A DNA stretch of 64,000 nucleotides, from NCBI GenBank assembly GCA_027493445.1, contig JAOSKU010000001.1, forward strand, positions 4,107,845-4,171,844, read 5' to 3'. The notes beneath the pieces were generated by a model that was not told the DNA's origin, searched no databases, and saw only the letters and a list, made by a program, of their open reading frames with translations. The stretch comes from Thermoleophilia bacterium. GTDB taxonomy: Bacteria; Actinomycetota; Thermoleophilia; RBG-16-64-13. Shown here in pieces: positions 25,296-35,525 of this stretch. The stretch's first letter is position 1; the number at the start of each line of letters is the position of its first letter. Both the position numbers and the translations under genes were made by a program.

Positions 25296-27940
25296 ATGGA
25301 GATCAGCAGGAGGACGTTCCTCAAGGCGACCGGCGCCACCGCTGCTGCCGCCGCACTCAGTGGCTCGAGCGAGTACCTTTGGCAGATGTCACAAGCCCAA
25401 GCGGCCGAGGAGACCCACGTGCACAACGTGTGCGGGGTCTGTTCGGGGGGCTGCGCCAACATCGTAAGAATCATCGACGGGGTAGCCACCGAACTGAGTG
25501 GCAACCCCTACGACCAGGCTGCGCGAGGTAGGCTCTGCGTCAAAGGCCACGGTGGCCTGGGCTACTACAAGAACCCCGGTCGGCTCACCAAGCCGTTGAA
25601 ACGAACCAACCCACTGAAGGGTCTGGACCAAGACCCCGGGTTCGTGCCGATCACATGGACCGAGGCCCTCAACCTGATGGCCGACAAGATGAAAGAGGCC
25701 ATCGCCGAGGCGGGCCCGGAGTCCGTAGCCTTCGTCATGAGACCCAAGCCGGATCTGGTCAAGCGCTTCATGTCGGCCATCGGATCGCCGAACCTCATCA
25801 CGCACACCACCACCTGTTATGCAACCGAGGAGATCGTCTGGTCGGCCACCGTGCGGGATGCGGACACGAAGACAGCCTACTCGCGCTTCGTGGAAGGTGC
25901 CGATTACACTCTGGCCGGAGCGACCGTGACGGCGCTGGCGGCAGGAGGGCTGGCCGGCAAGGGCGTGACCATCTCATACACGGCCGCCGGCCAAAGGCGG
26001 GTACAAGTCGTCAAGTTCGGCGCGACCCTGCCGGCGGACATCGACCTGGGAGCCACCCCAGACGCGGGGACGGTCAGGATCTGCAGCAATCCGTCGGGTC
26101 TCAAAGGGCGCAATTGGACGCGCGACATCGCCCGTTCGAGTTACATCCTGAGCTTTGGCTTCGACATGCCGGGCAAGGCCAAGAACATGATGGCCCAAGA
26201 CTTTCTCTATGCCGTAAACAACGGCACCAAGGCGGTGGTGTTCGACCCCCGCTTCTCAAAGACCGCCGCGGCGGCTGTGGCAGCCGGCGGTGAGTGGCAC
26301 CCCATCAAGCCGGGGACCGACTTGGCCGTGCTGCTGGCCATGCTCAAGTACATCCTCGACAACGACTTGTGGAACGAACCCTACGTCGCCGCAGGCACAA
26401 CCGGCTTCGATCAACTCAGGGAGCATTTCACGAATGGCGCGGGCAAGGACTACACGGCAGCGTGGGCCGAAGGGCTCTCCGGCGTCCCGGCGGCGGTGAT
26501 CGAGCGGGTAGCCCAGGAGTTCACCAACAACGGCACGTACGCCGGCGCGGGTGTCCACACGCCCGATTGGGTACCGTGCATCTTCACCCACAAGCGCGAC
26601 GCCGGCGGACCCAACTACGCGGGCAGCTGGCGTGTGATCCAGACCATCAACGCCATCAATGCGCTCGTGGGTTCCATCGACCGTCTGGGTGGAGAGGTGG
26701 TCGAGAAGAAGCACAGCGTAGCGGGCGTTGACTACGTCTGCCCGGCGCCGCCGTAATCGCCCAAGAAGGCGGCGCGGCTGGACGGCGCGGAGAAATTCCC
26801 GCTCTCCAGCGCGTTCACCAAAGGCGCCTACCAGCACCTGTTCAAAGCCATCGTGGATGAAGACCCGTATCCCATCAAGTTCCTCTTCTTTCGCAAGTAC
26901 AATCTTCTCGGCATACCCGGCAGCCGGGCGGAGCAGATCGAGGCTCTTAACAAGGTCTTCGTGACCGTCGCCGATATCCAGGCGTCGGAGTCTGTGTGGA
27001 TGGCCGATCTGGTGCTCCCCGAGGTCAACTACCTTGAGGGGCGCAGCTTCAACCAGCGGGAGTACTTCTCCTTGTGGCCTCAGATTGCCGTGCAGCTGCC
27101 GGCGCCGAAGGTCTCGGGCGAGGCGAAGGGGTTTCGCTGGATCCTGCCCGAGCTGGCCAAGGCCTTCGGCGACTGGAAGAACGCTGCCGGCTACACCCTC
27201 CAGGACTATTTCCGCATGAATCCCGGGGTCTCCTTCGACGCCGCCGCTCCCGTCCTGGATTCGCTGGGCTTTGACGATCATCTGCTCAAGAAGCTCGGCG
27301 CGGACCTGGGGATGCGGCCCTTGAGTCGGGCGGTTGGAGCTATCTGGCCGGTTTGCCGGAAGGTCTCTATCCAGAGCCGACGACGGCCCTTTCCCTGCCG
27401 GTCGATCCGAAGTCGTACGCGCCGTCCTACGGGACCGCGGGCAAGAAGATCGCCCTCTACTCGACCATACTCGAAGACTTCGGCGCCGCTGCTCTGCCTG
27501 CGTGGCAGCCCCCGGCCCGACAACCCGACGGCGGCTACCATCTGCAGCTCATAATGACGAGGCCTGGACAGCACATCCATGCATCAACGCAGAACCTGGA
27601 GAACAACCACGAGATGTACCCCAGGAACATGCTCTGGATCAATCCCGCCGACGCGGGGGCCATCCAGACGGGCGACGAGGTGAAAGTCGAGAACCAGTTC
27701 GGTCGCAGCATCAGGCTGGAAGCGTGGATCACTTCTCGGATCATGCCCGGGGTAGTTTGTGTACCCCACGGCTTCGGACACTACAGCAAGCTCCTCACGG
27801 TTGCTCTCGGCAAGGGGAGCGACGGCGGAGCGAGCGGTGAGCTTATCGAGCCGTTCACCATCGCTCAGGCGGTGGCTAACGGAGATCCGGCGCAGGGGAG
27901 CCAGATGCAGGACGTATACGTCAAGGTGACCAAGGCGTGA
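25296..27940 (+). pseudogene. TAT-exported molybdopterin oxidoreductase catalytic subunit, interrupted by an in-frame TAA and one frameshift
   Basis: Catalytic subunit of the DMSO-reductase family. The TAT signal SRRTFLKATG is at residues 4-13 and the [4Fe-4S] motif has Cys 46, 49, 53 and 81. Residue 174 in TTTCYATEE is the probable molybdenum-ligand Cys, as in Psr/Phs/Nap-type enzymes. An unusual ~80-residue insertion follows at ~187-270. An in-frame TAA at 26754-26756 interrupts the protein at residue 487, but the same frame continues with KKAARLDGAEKFPLSSAFTK and normal family sequence. A one-base shift near 27,313 leads into the last frame. That frame carries SGGWSYLAGLPEGLYPE and the cofactor-binding C-terminal domain (HIHASTQNLENNHEMYPRNM). 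Total ~880 codons. Either sequencing errors or recent inactivation. The chaperone gene overlaps the stop. Confidence 0.85.
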
Positions 27941-28728
27941 GAGCGTCGAAGAAGGCAGCGGGCCGTCGGGAGTCCGAGCCGACCGTGGGGCACGAGCACG
28001 AGTGCTCTGCCGCGTCCACGGCAGTTCGCCCCGACGAGCTCGCCTCCTTCGCCGGCCTTTGGCAGGCTCTGGCGGCTGCCCTCGAACATCCCGACGCCCG
28101 AGGTCGGGAAAAGGTGAAGAGAAGCCCGCTCCCCTTCGTGGCCGAATATGCGGCGGCCCTGGGGCTTCCAGAAACCGTCGGCAGACGGGTAGCCCAACGG
28201 TGGGGCGCCCAGCTCACTCCCAGCGAGGACTTGGAATGGCGAAGAGAGCACACTGCGCTTTTCCTGTTCGCCTTCCCTAACGCCAGGGCCCCGCTTTACG
28301 AGTCGTTCTACCTGGGTGAGCACCATCTACTCTGTGAGACGCCCACCGCCGACGTCGTCGAGGCGTACCGGCGGCTGGGGCTCCAGGTCGCGGATGGCGT
28401 CGGTCTTCCCGCGGACCATCTCGTCTTTGAGCTCGAGTTCATGGCTCATGTGGCCCGCGAGGCCGTTCGCGCTGCGGTGGCCGGCGACAAGGAGGGAGCA
28501 CACGAGAAGCTGGCCTTCCTCGACGCGTTCGTGACGGAGCATCCGGCTCGTTGGGTGTCATTGTTGCGGGCGGCAGTGACCGAGAATGCCAGATCGCCTT
28601 ACTACCCTGACGTGATTGGTTTGCTCCACGACTCCCTGGAACGCTGGGTCTCTCCGGACGCCGATCCGCTCAACGTCCCAGAGCGACCCCGCGGACCTGG
28701 GCCGCAAATCAGCCACCGCCCGGGTTGA
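27937..28728 (+). CDS. TorD/DmsD-family molybdoenzyme chaperone
   Basis: 263-residue all-helical cytoplasmic chaperone. GTG 27937 overlaps the molybdoenzyme stop by four bases. Family features are LWQALAAALEHP, HTALFLFAFPNARAPLYESFYLG, DHLVFELEFMAHVAREA, and FVTEHPARWVSLLRAAV, the region that binds TAT leaders and holds the apo-enzyme until cofactor insertion. The first ~30 residues are charged and poorly conserved. Its presence and coupling support the idea that the catalytic subunit is made and exported as a working enzyme, and so that the internal stop may be an artefact. Confidence 0.85.
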   Translation: MRASKKAAGRRESEPTVGHEHECSAASTAVRPDELASFAGLWQALAAALEHPDARGREKVKRSPLPFVAEYAAALGLPETVGRRVAQRWGAQLTPSEDLEWRREHTALFLFAFPNARAPLYESFYLGEHHLLCETPTADVVEAYRRLGLQVADGVGLPADHLVFELEFMAHVAREAVRAAVAGDKEGAHEKLAFLDAFVTEHPARWVSLLRAAVTENARSPYYPDVIGLLHDSLERWVSPDADPLNVPERPRGPGPQISHRPG

Positions 28729-29149
28729 GCACCGTGCAGGACGCGCATCCCGGCACGGCACGGACGTCGACTGCGTTCGCGGTCGGTGTGGCGTTGCTTC
28801 CGCCACGAGCGCTGTCTGTGATACCGCGCCTCCCATGAGAAGGCCAGCCTCGTCAAGGGCCAATTCCAGTCTTGCTCTTTGCTCTCATGCCGCCACCTCG
28901 TCGGGGGCCCATTCACTGCTAGTCTCGCTCCCACCCCGGCTTCGTTCAGTTGAGGAACCAAGACCACAGCCACGCTTCCATTCGCTCTTTCATGAACCCA
29001 TCTTTGGGACCCGGTGCACGTTGGGTTCCGACCGGGAAGAGACGCTGCAATCTGACGGACGGGCCTCTTTTTTGCCAACGTGGCGGGCGACGGGCTTATT
29101 GAGCCAAGGCGCGATGCGCAGTCGTCTCCACCTGGGGGTTGGTCTTTTG

Positions 29150-29419
29150 GTTCTTCCTCTGGTTGTGGGGGGTCAACTCCAATGCCCACCTTGCGCATGA
29201 GGGTGGCCACGTGTCCTCGGCCTACGACGAAGCCCCGGGCGAGGAGTCCGTCCCTGATCCGGCGGATCCCGGAAACTCGAGGTGGATCTCGTCCATGGCG
29301 GCCATCAAGGCGAGATCAGCCTCGCTCATTGGGGCGGGCTGGTAATGGACGCTCGAACGGGCAAGATCGAGGAGTTCGGCCTGCCTGAGGATCGGCAAGG
29401 GATGGGCCTTGTCGATCAT
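29150..29419 (-). mobile_element. IS3-family transposase OrfB remnant
   Basis: N-terminal ~85 residues of an IS3-type OrfB. MIDKAHPLPILRQAELLDLA, RSSVHYQPAPMSEADLALMA and MDEIHLEFP are in one frame; after a one-base loss near 29,275 the other frame continues with RRIRDGLLARGFVVGRGHVA and TLMRKVGI. The DDE catalytic core and the OrfA helix-turn-helix are absent, and no terminal inverted repeats could be identified. Dead fragment. The rest of 28,729-29,150 shows no further recognisable gene. Confidence 0.7.
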
Positions 29420-29578
29420 CGCTTTGCGCTCCTGCCGCTTATGCGACCGAGCGCAGAGGACGAAAAATCGCACTCCATGCCACTTCTGATGTCACTTCCG
29501 GGTACTACCACGGGTGTACTTGAAGATGATCCTCCGGGCGTATCGACCCGAGGATACACTGGGGCTATCATTGCTTCC

Positions 29579-30745
29579 ATGTTTGCTCACCTTCGTCGAG
29601 CCGTAGCCTCTCGCCCGCTTGCCGCCGACTCGCTACTGGCGATCGTCGTCGCGGTGTTCATCGGGCTCGGAGCTGTTCTTCGAACTGGCGGAGATGGCTC
29701 CACAGGCCAAGTCATGGGCTTGGTGTTCCTCGTCACAGCCGCGCTCGCTCTCGCGGTACGGCGCAAGAATCCATACCTCTGCCTTGTCGCGACGCTGGCG
29801 CTCGCGATTCCGGGTTACGCCCTCTCTGACCCGTTCCCACCCGCGATCCTACCTGCGGCTGTCGCACTCTATTCGGTCGGCACGTTCGCCAGTGGACGCA
29901 GTGCCGTGATTGTTGCCTGCGGAGCCCTCGCACCCGCCATCGGATTCGGATTTATGTCTAGCGACCAAATGGGTATCGCTCGTTCGTTGGTCTTCGGAGT
30001 GGCCTGGGTCGTTGGTTCTCTTGCCTTGGGGTTCGCCATCGGTAACCGGCGCGCCTACGTGGAACAGATGCGGCAAAGGGCCATCCAAGCTGAAAGAATG
30101 AAGGAGGAGGAGGCCCAGCACCGTGTGGACGAGGAAAGGATGCGAATAGCACGCGATGTGCATGACGGAGTGGCCCACGCTCTAGCTTCTATCTCGATCC
30201 AGGCGAGCGCGGGCAGCGCAGTCCTCGACCGGGATCCAGAGGGAGCACGCCAGGCCTTCAGCGCTATTCGCGCCGCCAGCGGTTCTGCTCTCTCCGAGCT
30301 ACGCTCCACCCTTGGTCTTCTACGGCATGATGATGACGGTCCCGCCGCCGAAGGGATGGACCGCGAGCAGCTCCAACGATTGACTGCTGTTCTGCGTGCG
30401 GAGGGGATTCGAGTCCGTGCGCTCGGCGAAGAGTCCGCCTGGACGCTGAAAGGTGAGGCTGGAGACGCCGTACACCGAATCCTGCAAGAGTCGCTGACAA
30501 ACGTTCTTCGCCACTCTGGCGCCACCGAGGTGGACGTAGCGATCGATCGCGGCAAGGAACGCATTATCCTCACGGTGACCGACAATGGGAGGGGGATGGC
30601 TGCGGAATCGGGGGAGACGCGAGGGTATGGTCTTGTCGGCATGCGCGAGCGGGCTTCCGTCATAGGAGGATCGGTCGAATCCGGTCCGAGACGGGAAGGC
30701 GGATTTCGGGTAAGAGCGATGCTTCCTCTCCAGGATGGGCTTTGA
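29579..30745 (+). CDS. Sensor histidine kinase, NarL/DesK-type (HisKA_3)
   Basis: 388 residues from ATG 29579. About six hydrophobic segments occupy residues ~10-155 with no large extracellular loop, so it probably senses membrane or intracellular signals. A short coiled linker ([20 protein letters not shown]) leads to the phospho-acceptor motif [20 protein letters not shown], with His 195. The HATPase domain follows with [14 protein letters not shown] (N box), VTDNGRGM and [11 protein letters not shown] (G boxes). A possible -10 (TATCAT, 29567-29572) lies only six bases before the ATG, which would give a near-leaderless mRNA. The response regulator starts at the stop codon. Confidence 0.88.
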   Translation: MFAHLRRAVASRPLAADSLLAIVVAVFIGLGAVLRTGGDGSTGQVMGLVFLVTAALALAVRRKNPYLCLVATLALAIPGYALSDPFPPAILPAAVALYSVGTFASGRSAVIVACGALAPAIGFGFMSSDQMGIARSLVFGVAWVVGSLALGFAIGNRRAYVEQMRQRAIQAERMKEEEAQHRVDEERMRIARDVHDGVAHALASISIQASAGSAVLDRDPEGARQAFSAIRAASGSALSELRSTLGLLRHDDDGPAAEGMDREQLQRLTAVLRAEGIRVRALGEESAWTLKGEAGDAVHRILQESLTNVLRHSGATEVDVAIDRGKERIILTVTDNGRGMAAESGETRGYGLVGMRERASVIGGSVESGPRREGGFRVRAMLPLQDGL

Positions 30746-31416
30746 TGCCCATCCGCGTCCTCATAGCCGACGATCAACCTCTGGTCCGTGCGGGCCTACG
30801 CGTGCTTCTCTCCGCCGTCAGCGACATCGAGGTGGTTGGGGAGGCGGCGGACGGCGAGGAGGCTGTCTCTGCCACCAAGCAACTCCTCCCCGACGTGGTC
30901 CTAATGGACGTTCGCATGCCAGGCACGGATGGATTGTAGGCTACACGAAGGATACTCTCTGCCCCTGCCCTAGGCTTGGTGCACGTCGTAATTCTCAGAA
31001 CGTTCGATGTCGACGAGTACGTCTTTGAGGCACTCGAGGCCGGGTCGAGCGGCTTCCTTCTCAAGGATGCCGACCCAGATGAGATCGTGCGTGCTGTGCG
31101 GGCCGCAGCTTCCGGCGACGCGGTGCTTTCGCCCAGCGTGACCCGAAAGCTTATCGCCGACTACGCCCGGCGCCCTCGGCGAAAGAAGGTGGCCGCGAGC
31201 GCGCTTGAAGCTCTGACAGACCGGGAGCGTGAGGTGATGGTTCTGGTCGCCCGGGGTCTATCGAACGCCGAGATCGCCGCAGAGCTGTTCATGAGTCCTT
31301 TCACGGCCAAGACGCACGTGAGTCGAATGCTCTCCAAATTGGCCGCCCGGGACCGCGCCCAACTGGTAACGCTGGCGTACGAGCTGGGCCTCGTTGAACC
31401 GGGGGAGCAGCAGTAG
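30745..31416 (+). pseudogene. NarL/LuxR-type response regulator with an in-frame amber codon
   Basis: Cognate regulator of the preceding kinase. The receiver domain has [12 protein letters not shown] (acidic pocket), [13 protein letters not shown] (phospho-Asp) and, further on, LLKDADPDEIVRAV. The C-terminal LuxR helix-turn-helix is LTDREREVMVLVARGLSNAE. At codon 65 (30937-30939) the frame has TAG where relatives have Glu (DGLEATRRI). The rest is in the same frame, so a single G-to-T change (GAG to TAG) explains it. Full length would be 223 residues. As written, only a truncated receiver, or a separate HTH piece from a later start, would be made. Confidence 0.85.
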
Positions 31417-31568
31417 CTGCTGCCCGACCGGCCGTTCGAATACTCCTCCTGGAGTAGTGAACTCTCTCCCTCCGGCCGATGGCAGCCCCCCTTGCCATCG
31501 CTAGTATTGCGGTAGGTCGCACTCAGTTGTGCAACTGCTTTCAACACCATCTCAGGGAGGTCGACAAA

Positions 31569-31736
31569 GTGTACCTATCGCCGACGACGGAAGATCCGCC
31601 CGTCGTACTCTCCACTCACGGACTGACCAAGGACTTCAAGAACCTGCGGGCTGTGGACAATCTCAATCTCACCATCCGCCGCGGAGACGTCTTCGGCTTT
31701 CTCGGACCCAACGGGGCCGGCAAGACACGCCTATGA
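31569..31736 (+). pseudogene. ABC-2-type transporter ATPase, N-terminal fragment only
   Basis: GTG 31569 with GGGAGG eight bases upstream opens an ATPase start: [19 protein letters not shown], then [17 protein letters not shown] (Walker A). Two codons later the sequence changes into the C-terminal end of an SLH protein in another frame. Signature and Walker B motifs are missing. It is the truncated first ~55 residues of a drug- or polymer-export type ATPase, downstream of a two-component system, a pairing common in Gram-positive bacteria. Confidence 0.75.
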
Positions 31737-32013
31737 GCCCGTCTCCCGCGCCCAGGCAGTCACCATGCTGGTGCGGGCCGTCCAGAAGCTGCGGCCCGGG
31801 GTGTTCCTCCCCGCCCAACCCATGTTCGGCTCTCCCGGCGGGGACTTTGACCCCACGCACGCTCCCAACATGGCTCTGGCTGCCGGCAACGGCCTGTTGG
31901 CGGCCATGGTGGGTTACGGGAATCAGTGGGCCGTGTGGGCGCCCATGAGCCGGGGGCAGGTGGCCGAGATGCTCTGGAACCTGTCGGGGCTTGATCCGGT
32001 CAGTGGGGGATAG
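31732..32013 (+). pseudogene. SLH-domain protein, C-terminal fragment
   Basis: In-frame remnant EPVSRAQAVTMLVRAVQKLR followed by FDPTHAPNMALAAGNGLLA and a final SLH repeat WAVWAPMSRGQVAEMLWNL. It is closely similar in layout to the C-termini of the four SLH/beta-propeller proteins downstream, and is fused directly to the truncated ABC ATPase at ~31,730. It has no start codon or signal peptide of its own. It marks the left edge of the SLH family cluster, where an upstream copy was deleted. Confidence 0.75.
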
Positions 32014-32158
32014 GTCGCCCATGCCGCGTACCATCTGCGAATGGTGACCTGCAGAGGTCTCCCGGTAACGTTCGAACCCCTGCCGGACATAGAGTAGCTA
32101 GAGGATAGTCCCCGGCTGAGGTCGCCTGGACCGCGTACCGGGCGGCCCCGGGAGCGGT

Positions 32159-32701
32159 GTGGACGAAGAACGCAAGGCGGCATTCCGGAGCATCTATGAG
32201 GAGCACTATGGCGCGGTGCTGGGCTTCGTCCTGCGCCGCCACCCTCGCGCGGGAGCTGAGGATGTTGTCCAAGAGACGTTCCTGGTGGCCTGGCGACGCT
32301 TTGCCGACCTGCCCGAGCCCCCGCTTCCCTGGCTTTACGGGACGGCGCGCAGGTTGCTCGCGAACCGGCGGCGAGGCGAGACGCGCCATGGGGCTCTCGA
32401 GGCGAAGATCGCCGGGTCCCATGTGGAGGAGGAGTCGGGGGTGACTGAGTGGGCCGTGCCGGACCAGGCCGTGCGCCGGGCGCTTGCGCGCCTGCCCGAG
32501 GCCGACCAGGAGATCCTGAGGTTGGTCGCTTGGGAGGGCCTGACTCCCGGGCAAGCGGCCGCGGTGCTCGGTTGCTCGCGGGAGGCGGCCCGGGTGAGGC
32601 TCTATCGCGCCCGCCGGCGTTTCGCCCGGGCGCTTGCGGAAGCAGAAACGCACAGAACACCTGTGGCTGAGGCGCGGCCGGCAACCAAGGAGGGGACGTG
32701 A
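32159..32701 (+). CDS. ECF-family RNA polymerase sigma factor
   Basis: 180 residues from GTG 32159. Region 2 (RSIYEEHYGAVLGFVLRRH, then AEDVVQETFLVAWRRFADLP) binds the core enzyme and the -10. Region 4 (LARLPEADQEILRLVAWEGL, TPGQAAAVLGCSREAARVRL) reads the -35. The acidic/alanine-rich tail is non-conserved. It overlaps the next gene by four bases and probably controls the surface-protein genes that follow, though no repeated promoter motif was identified before them. It is more like the SigE/Rv-type group common in Actinobacteria than Firmicutes SigW (inference). Confidence 0.88.
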   Translation: MDEERKAAFRSIYEEHYGAVLGFVLRRHPRAGAEDVVQETFLVAWRRFADLPEPPLPWLYGTARRLLANRRRGETRHGALEAKIAGSHVEEESGVTEWAVPDQAVRRALARLPEADQEILRLVAWEGLTPGQAAAVLGCSREAARVRLYRARRRFARALAEAETHRTPVAEARPATKEGT

Positions 32702-33633
32702 ACACGACCAGAGCCATGGCGAGTCTGGCCCGAAGCAACCCCGTCGACGCTCGCACCTTGGCCAGCAAGGGCAGAAGCCCCGAAGCGCAGGCCGCGCTCC
32801 TCGGGATTTTCGCGGCCCCCGCCCAGTCGAGCGCAGCGCCGTCCCCACGAGCTCAAGGGGTATCCCCGTCCGGACGCGCCCTCCTGCTTCTGACCACCGT
32901 GGCCCTGCTCGCCGTCGCCCTGCTCATGTACGAGCTGCCACGCGAGCATGCGCCCTCCCTTTCGCCGGGCCCATCGGTCGCAGTCCCGGACCAACAGGGG
33001 CCCGCAGACACCGAAGGCCGAGCCTGGACAGAACTCCCGCCCTCGGTGTATGCCCCGACAGTGGGTGACCCGGGGTACCGGTCGCCGACTCCGACCCTCA
33101 CGCCCCCCGGGCCGCACCAATACGCCCTTCTGCCCCCTGGATCCGCCTATCTTCTGGCCCAGATCGGAGAGGCCGACATTGTGGCCGTGGGTACCATCGC
33201 CGAGACATCGTCGACAGCGAGCGGCGGACCGAATGACCCAGGCTACACCACCTTCCGGCTGGAGCCGGCGGAGATACTCCTCGGGCAGGCGGCCCCGAAC
33301 TCGGGGGCGGGAGTGCCGGCACCGGGAGAGGAGTCTCCGGCGGAGGATGGGCTCCTCTTCCGAGCGGTTGGGTCCGGAGTGGAAGACATCGGCTACCGCG
33401 GTGGACTCTCCCTGGGCGACCAGGTGGTCTTCCTCGGCACCCGCCGCTACCCCTTAGGCGAGAGCACCCTGCCCGGCTTCTGGCTCCTCTTGGGAGACTA
33501 CTCCGCCTTCAGAAAGGAGGGCGGGGTGTTTACCCGACTGGCCCCGGTCCCCGACGACCCCATGGGCAACAGCTTTGCCTTGCCCGAGCTCGAGGAGGTC
33601 CTAGAACGATTCCCGACAGGAAGGAGGCCGTGA
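32698..33633 (+). CDS. Single-pass membrane protein in anti-sigma position
   Basis: 311 residues. The first ~58 are cytoplasmic with no HxxxCxxC zinc motif. One transmembrane helix spans residues ~60-80 (GRALLLLTTVALLAVALLMY). A proline-rich linker leads to an external domain of ~190 residues with strands such as EADIVAVGTIAETSST and LSLGDQVVFLGTRRYPL. Translation is coupled to the ECF sigma gene, the usual place for an anti-sigma factor, but the short N-terminus does not look like a classical anti-sigma domain. It may sense extracytoplasmic conditions for the sigma factor. Function otherwise unknown. Confidence 0.7.
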   Translation: MNTTRAMASLARSNPVDARTLASKGRSPEAQAALLGIFAAPAQSSAAPSPRAQGVSPSGRALLLLTTVALLAVALLMYELPREHAPSLSPGPSVAVPDQQGPADTEGRAWTELPPSVYAPTVGDPGYRSPTPTLTPPGPHQYALLPPGSAYLLAQIGEADIVAVGTIAETSSTASGGPNDPGYTTFRLEPAEILLGQAAPNSGAGVPAPGEESPAEDGLLFRAVGSGVEDIGYRGGLSLGDQVVFLGTRRYPLGESTLPGFWLLLGDYSAFRKEGGVFTRLAPVPDDPMGNSFALPELEEVLERFPTGRRP

Positions 33634-35524
33634 TGAGATGGACCCCTCGCATCTCGTTGGTGGTTCTTGGATCGCTTACGCTCCTGCTCTCGGGCCTGCC
33701 CGCCTTGGCCCAGGCACCACCGGCGGCTGCCGCTACATGGCAGTCCTTACAGGTGACCCACAACTGGAACCTGAACTCGCGGCCCGAGCTGAGCGGTGAT
33801 CGTCTGGTCTGGCAGGCGTCCGACGGCGTCGATTGGGAGATCGTCACCTACGATCTGACTTCCGGGGCCTTCACCCAGCTGACCGACGATGGCACCGATG
33901 AGACCGACCCCCAGCTGGACGGTGACTGGTTGCTCTGGATCAGCCATCGGGAGGCGCTCCCTCCTCAGAGCTACACCATGGTGGCAGACAGCGGCTCCAC
34001 TCTGACCCTCTATGACTTCGCCAGTGGCAAGACGCGGACCATCCCCGGGAGCGAGAACGTTCTCGACGCCAGACTGGTCGGCGATCTCATCGTCTGGCGA
34101 AGCGGCCAAGGAGAATCGGCGGATGTCTATGTCCACGACCTTTCGACGGGCAAGACCACGCGCCTTACCGATGACTACCATCACCAGAGCCTCCCGCAGA
34201 CCGACGGGCGCTTGGTGGCTATTGCGAGCGATCTGGGGGAGACCAGCACCGAGCTAGAGGTCTACGACGCTGGCACCGGGGTGACGCAGCGCCTGGGCGG
34301 GGACTCCGTCGTTGCTGCCTCTGTCCAGCTGAACGCCGGCCGGGTAGCCTGGCAGGAGAGTGACGGCGCAGACTGGTCCGTCTTTCTTTGGGACCAGGTG
34401 ACGGAGGAGACTTGGCTCCTAAGCTCCTCTGACCAGGAGGAGACGAGCCTGGCTCTCGGGAGCGACACGGTGGCTTGGCTCCGCTGGGACCGCCCCTCCC
34501 GGCAACGGATGATTCATGACAGCCCTTGGGCCGTGGTCACCTTCGACCTCGCCACCGGAGAGGAGCGTGAGGTAGCCGAGGACGCCTGGGGCGGTCTCTG
34601 GGCAGACCCGCAGGGCAGCCTGCTCGCCTATACCCGGTTCGAGTCCGGCGCCGGGGCCGCCCTTCGGCTGATCGATCTTGCGACTGGACTCGATGTCGCG
34701 CTCGATCCCAACCCCGAGGCTTCCTCCGGCGGCGGCGTGCCCGCGGGCTTGTTCGGGGGGAGAGGCGTGATGTTCTTCGCTGGCCCCCCTGGCCCGAACG
34801 CCGAGTATGTGGTCGGACCCTCCTTCGATGGAGACCACATAGCCTTCACCACCTATCAATCAGTGAACGGCGTCTACAACGACAGCGACGTCGTCCTGGC
34901 CTTTCGGGGGAACCCACCCGCGGAGCCGAGTGTCCCCAGCCCTCCGACGCGCCATTTTGCTGACATAGCCGGCTCTCCCTACTCCTTGGCCATCACAGAC
35001 CTCGGAGACCGGGGCATCATCCGCGGCTACCGGCGCGCGGACCACCTGGAGTTTGCTCCTGAGGAGCCGGCCCTCCGTTGGCAGTTCTTGCGCATGGTCT
35101 TAGAGGCCACCGGTGTCAACTACACCTTCCTCTACGGGGAGCAGCCCCCTTCGGCGACCTCATCGGGGCAGGCGGGGAGGACTTTTTCCTCCGCCGGGTG
35201 GTGGAGGCCGGCTATGAGCTCGGCATCACCAAAGGAACCACGGATCACACCTTTGGACCGTACGCTGCGATCAGCCGGGCAGAGGCCGTCACCATGCTGG
35301 TGCGGGCGGCCGAGGTCGCAAACGGAGGCTCGACCGCCATCCCCGCAGACTACATGGGGAGCTTGGCGGGGCTCTCCGGCACCCACGCCGACAGTCTGAG
35401 GCGGGCTGAGTACCACGGTCTCCTTGCCGGGCTTGAGGGTTTCGGCCCCACCTGGGATCCCTTTGACCCGATGACCCGCGGGGAGGCGGCCCTAGTGCTG
35501 GTCGATTTGCTGGACAAGGGGTGA
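33633..35524 (+). CDS. Secreted TolB-like beta-propeller protein with C-terminal SLH repeats (paralog 1), one frameshift
   Basis: Signal peptide at residues 1-27 (LVVLGSLTLLLSGLPALAQA). Repeated propeller blades follow, each with the pattern 'LVWQASDGVDWEIVTYDLTSG...QLTDD' (residues ~40-430). Three SLH repeats end with MTRGEAALVLVDLL. At the C5 run 35145-35149 one base is missing; the second frame resumes with FGDLIGAGGEDFFLRRVVEA and completes SLH repeats 2 and 3. Joined length ~630 residues. Propellers of this kind act as binding platforms; SLH anchors them to the wall. First of four tandem paralogs. ATG 33633 overlaps the previous stop. Confidence 0.85.
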
Positions 35525-35525
35525 G

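Noticed and set aside
26754..26756. Stop codon recoding (selenocysteine) in the molybdoenzyme
   Set aside because: The codon is TAA, not TGA, and it lies far from the metal-ligand position.
30937..30939. TAG as pyrrolysine, given the methyltransferase operon nearby
   Set aside because: The TAG replaces a Glu in a response regulator, no pylTSBCD genes are present, and the MttB-type gene itself has no TAG.
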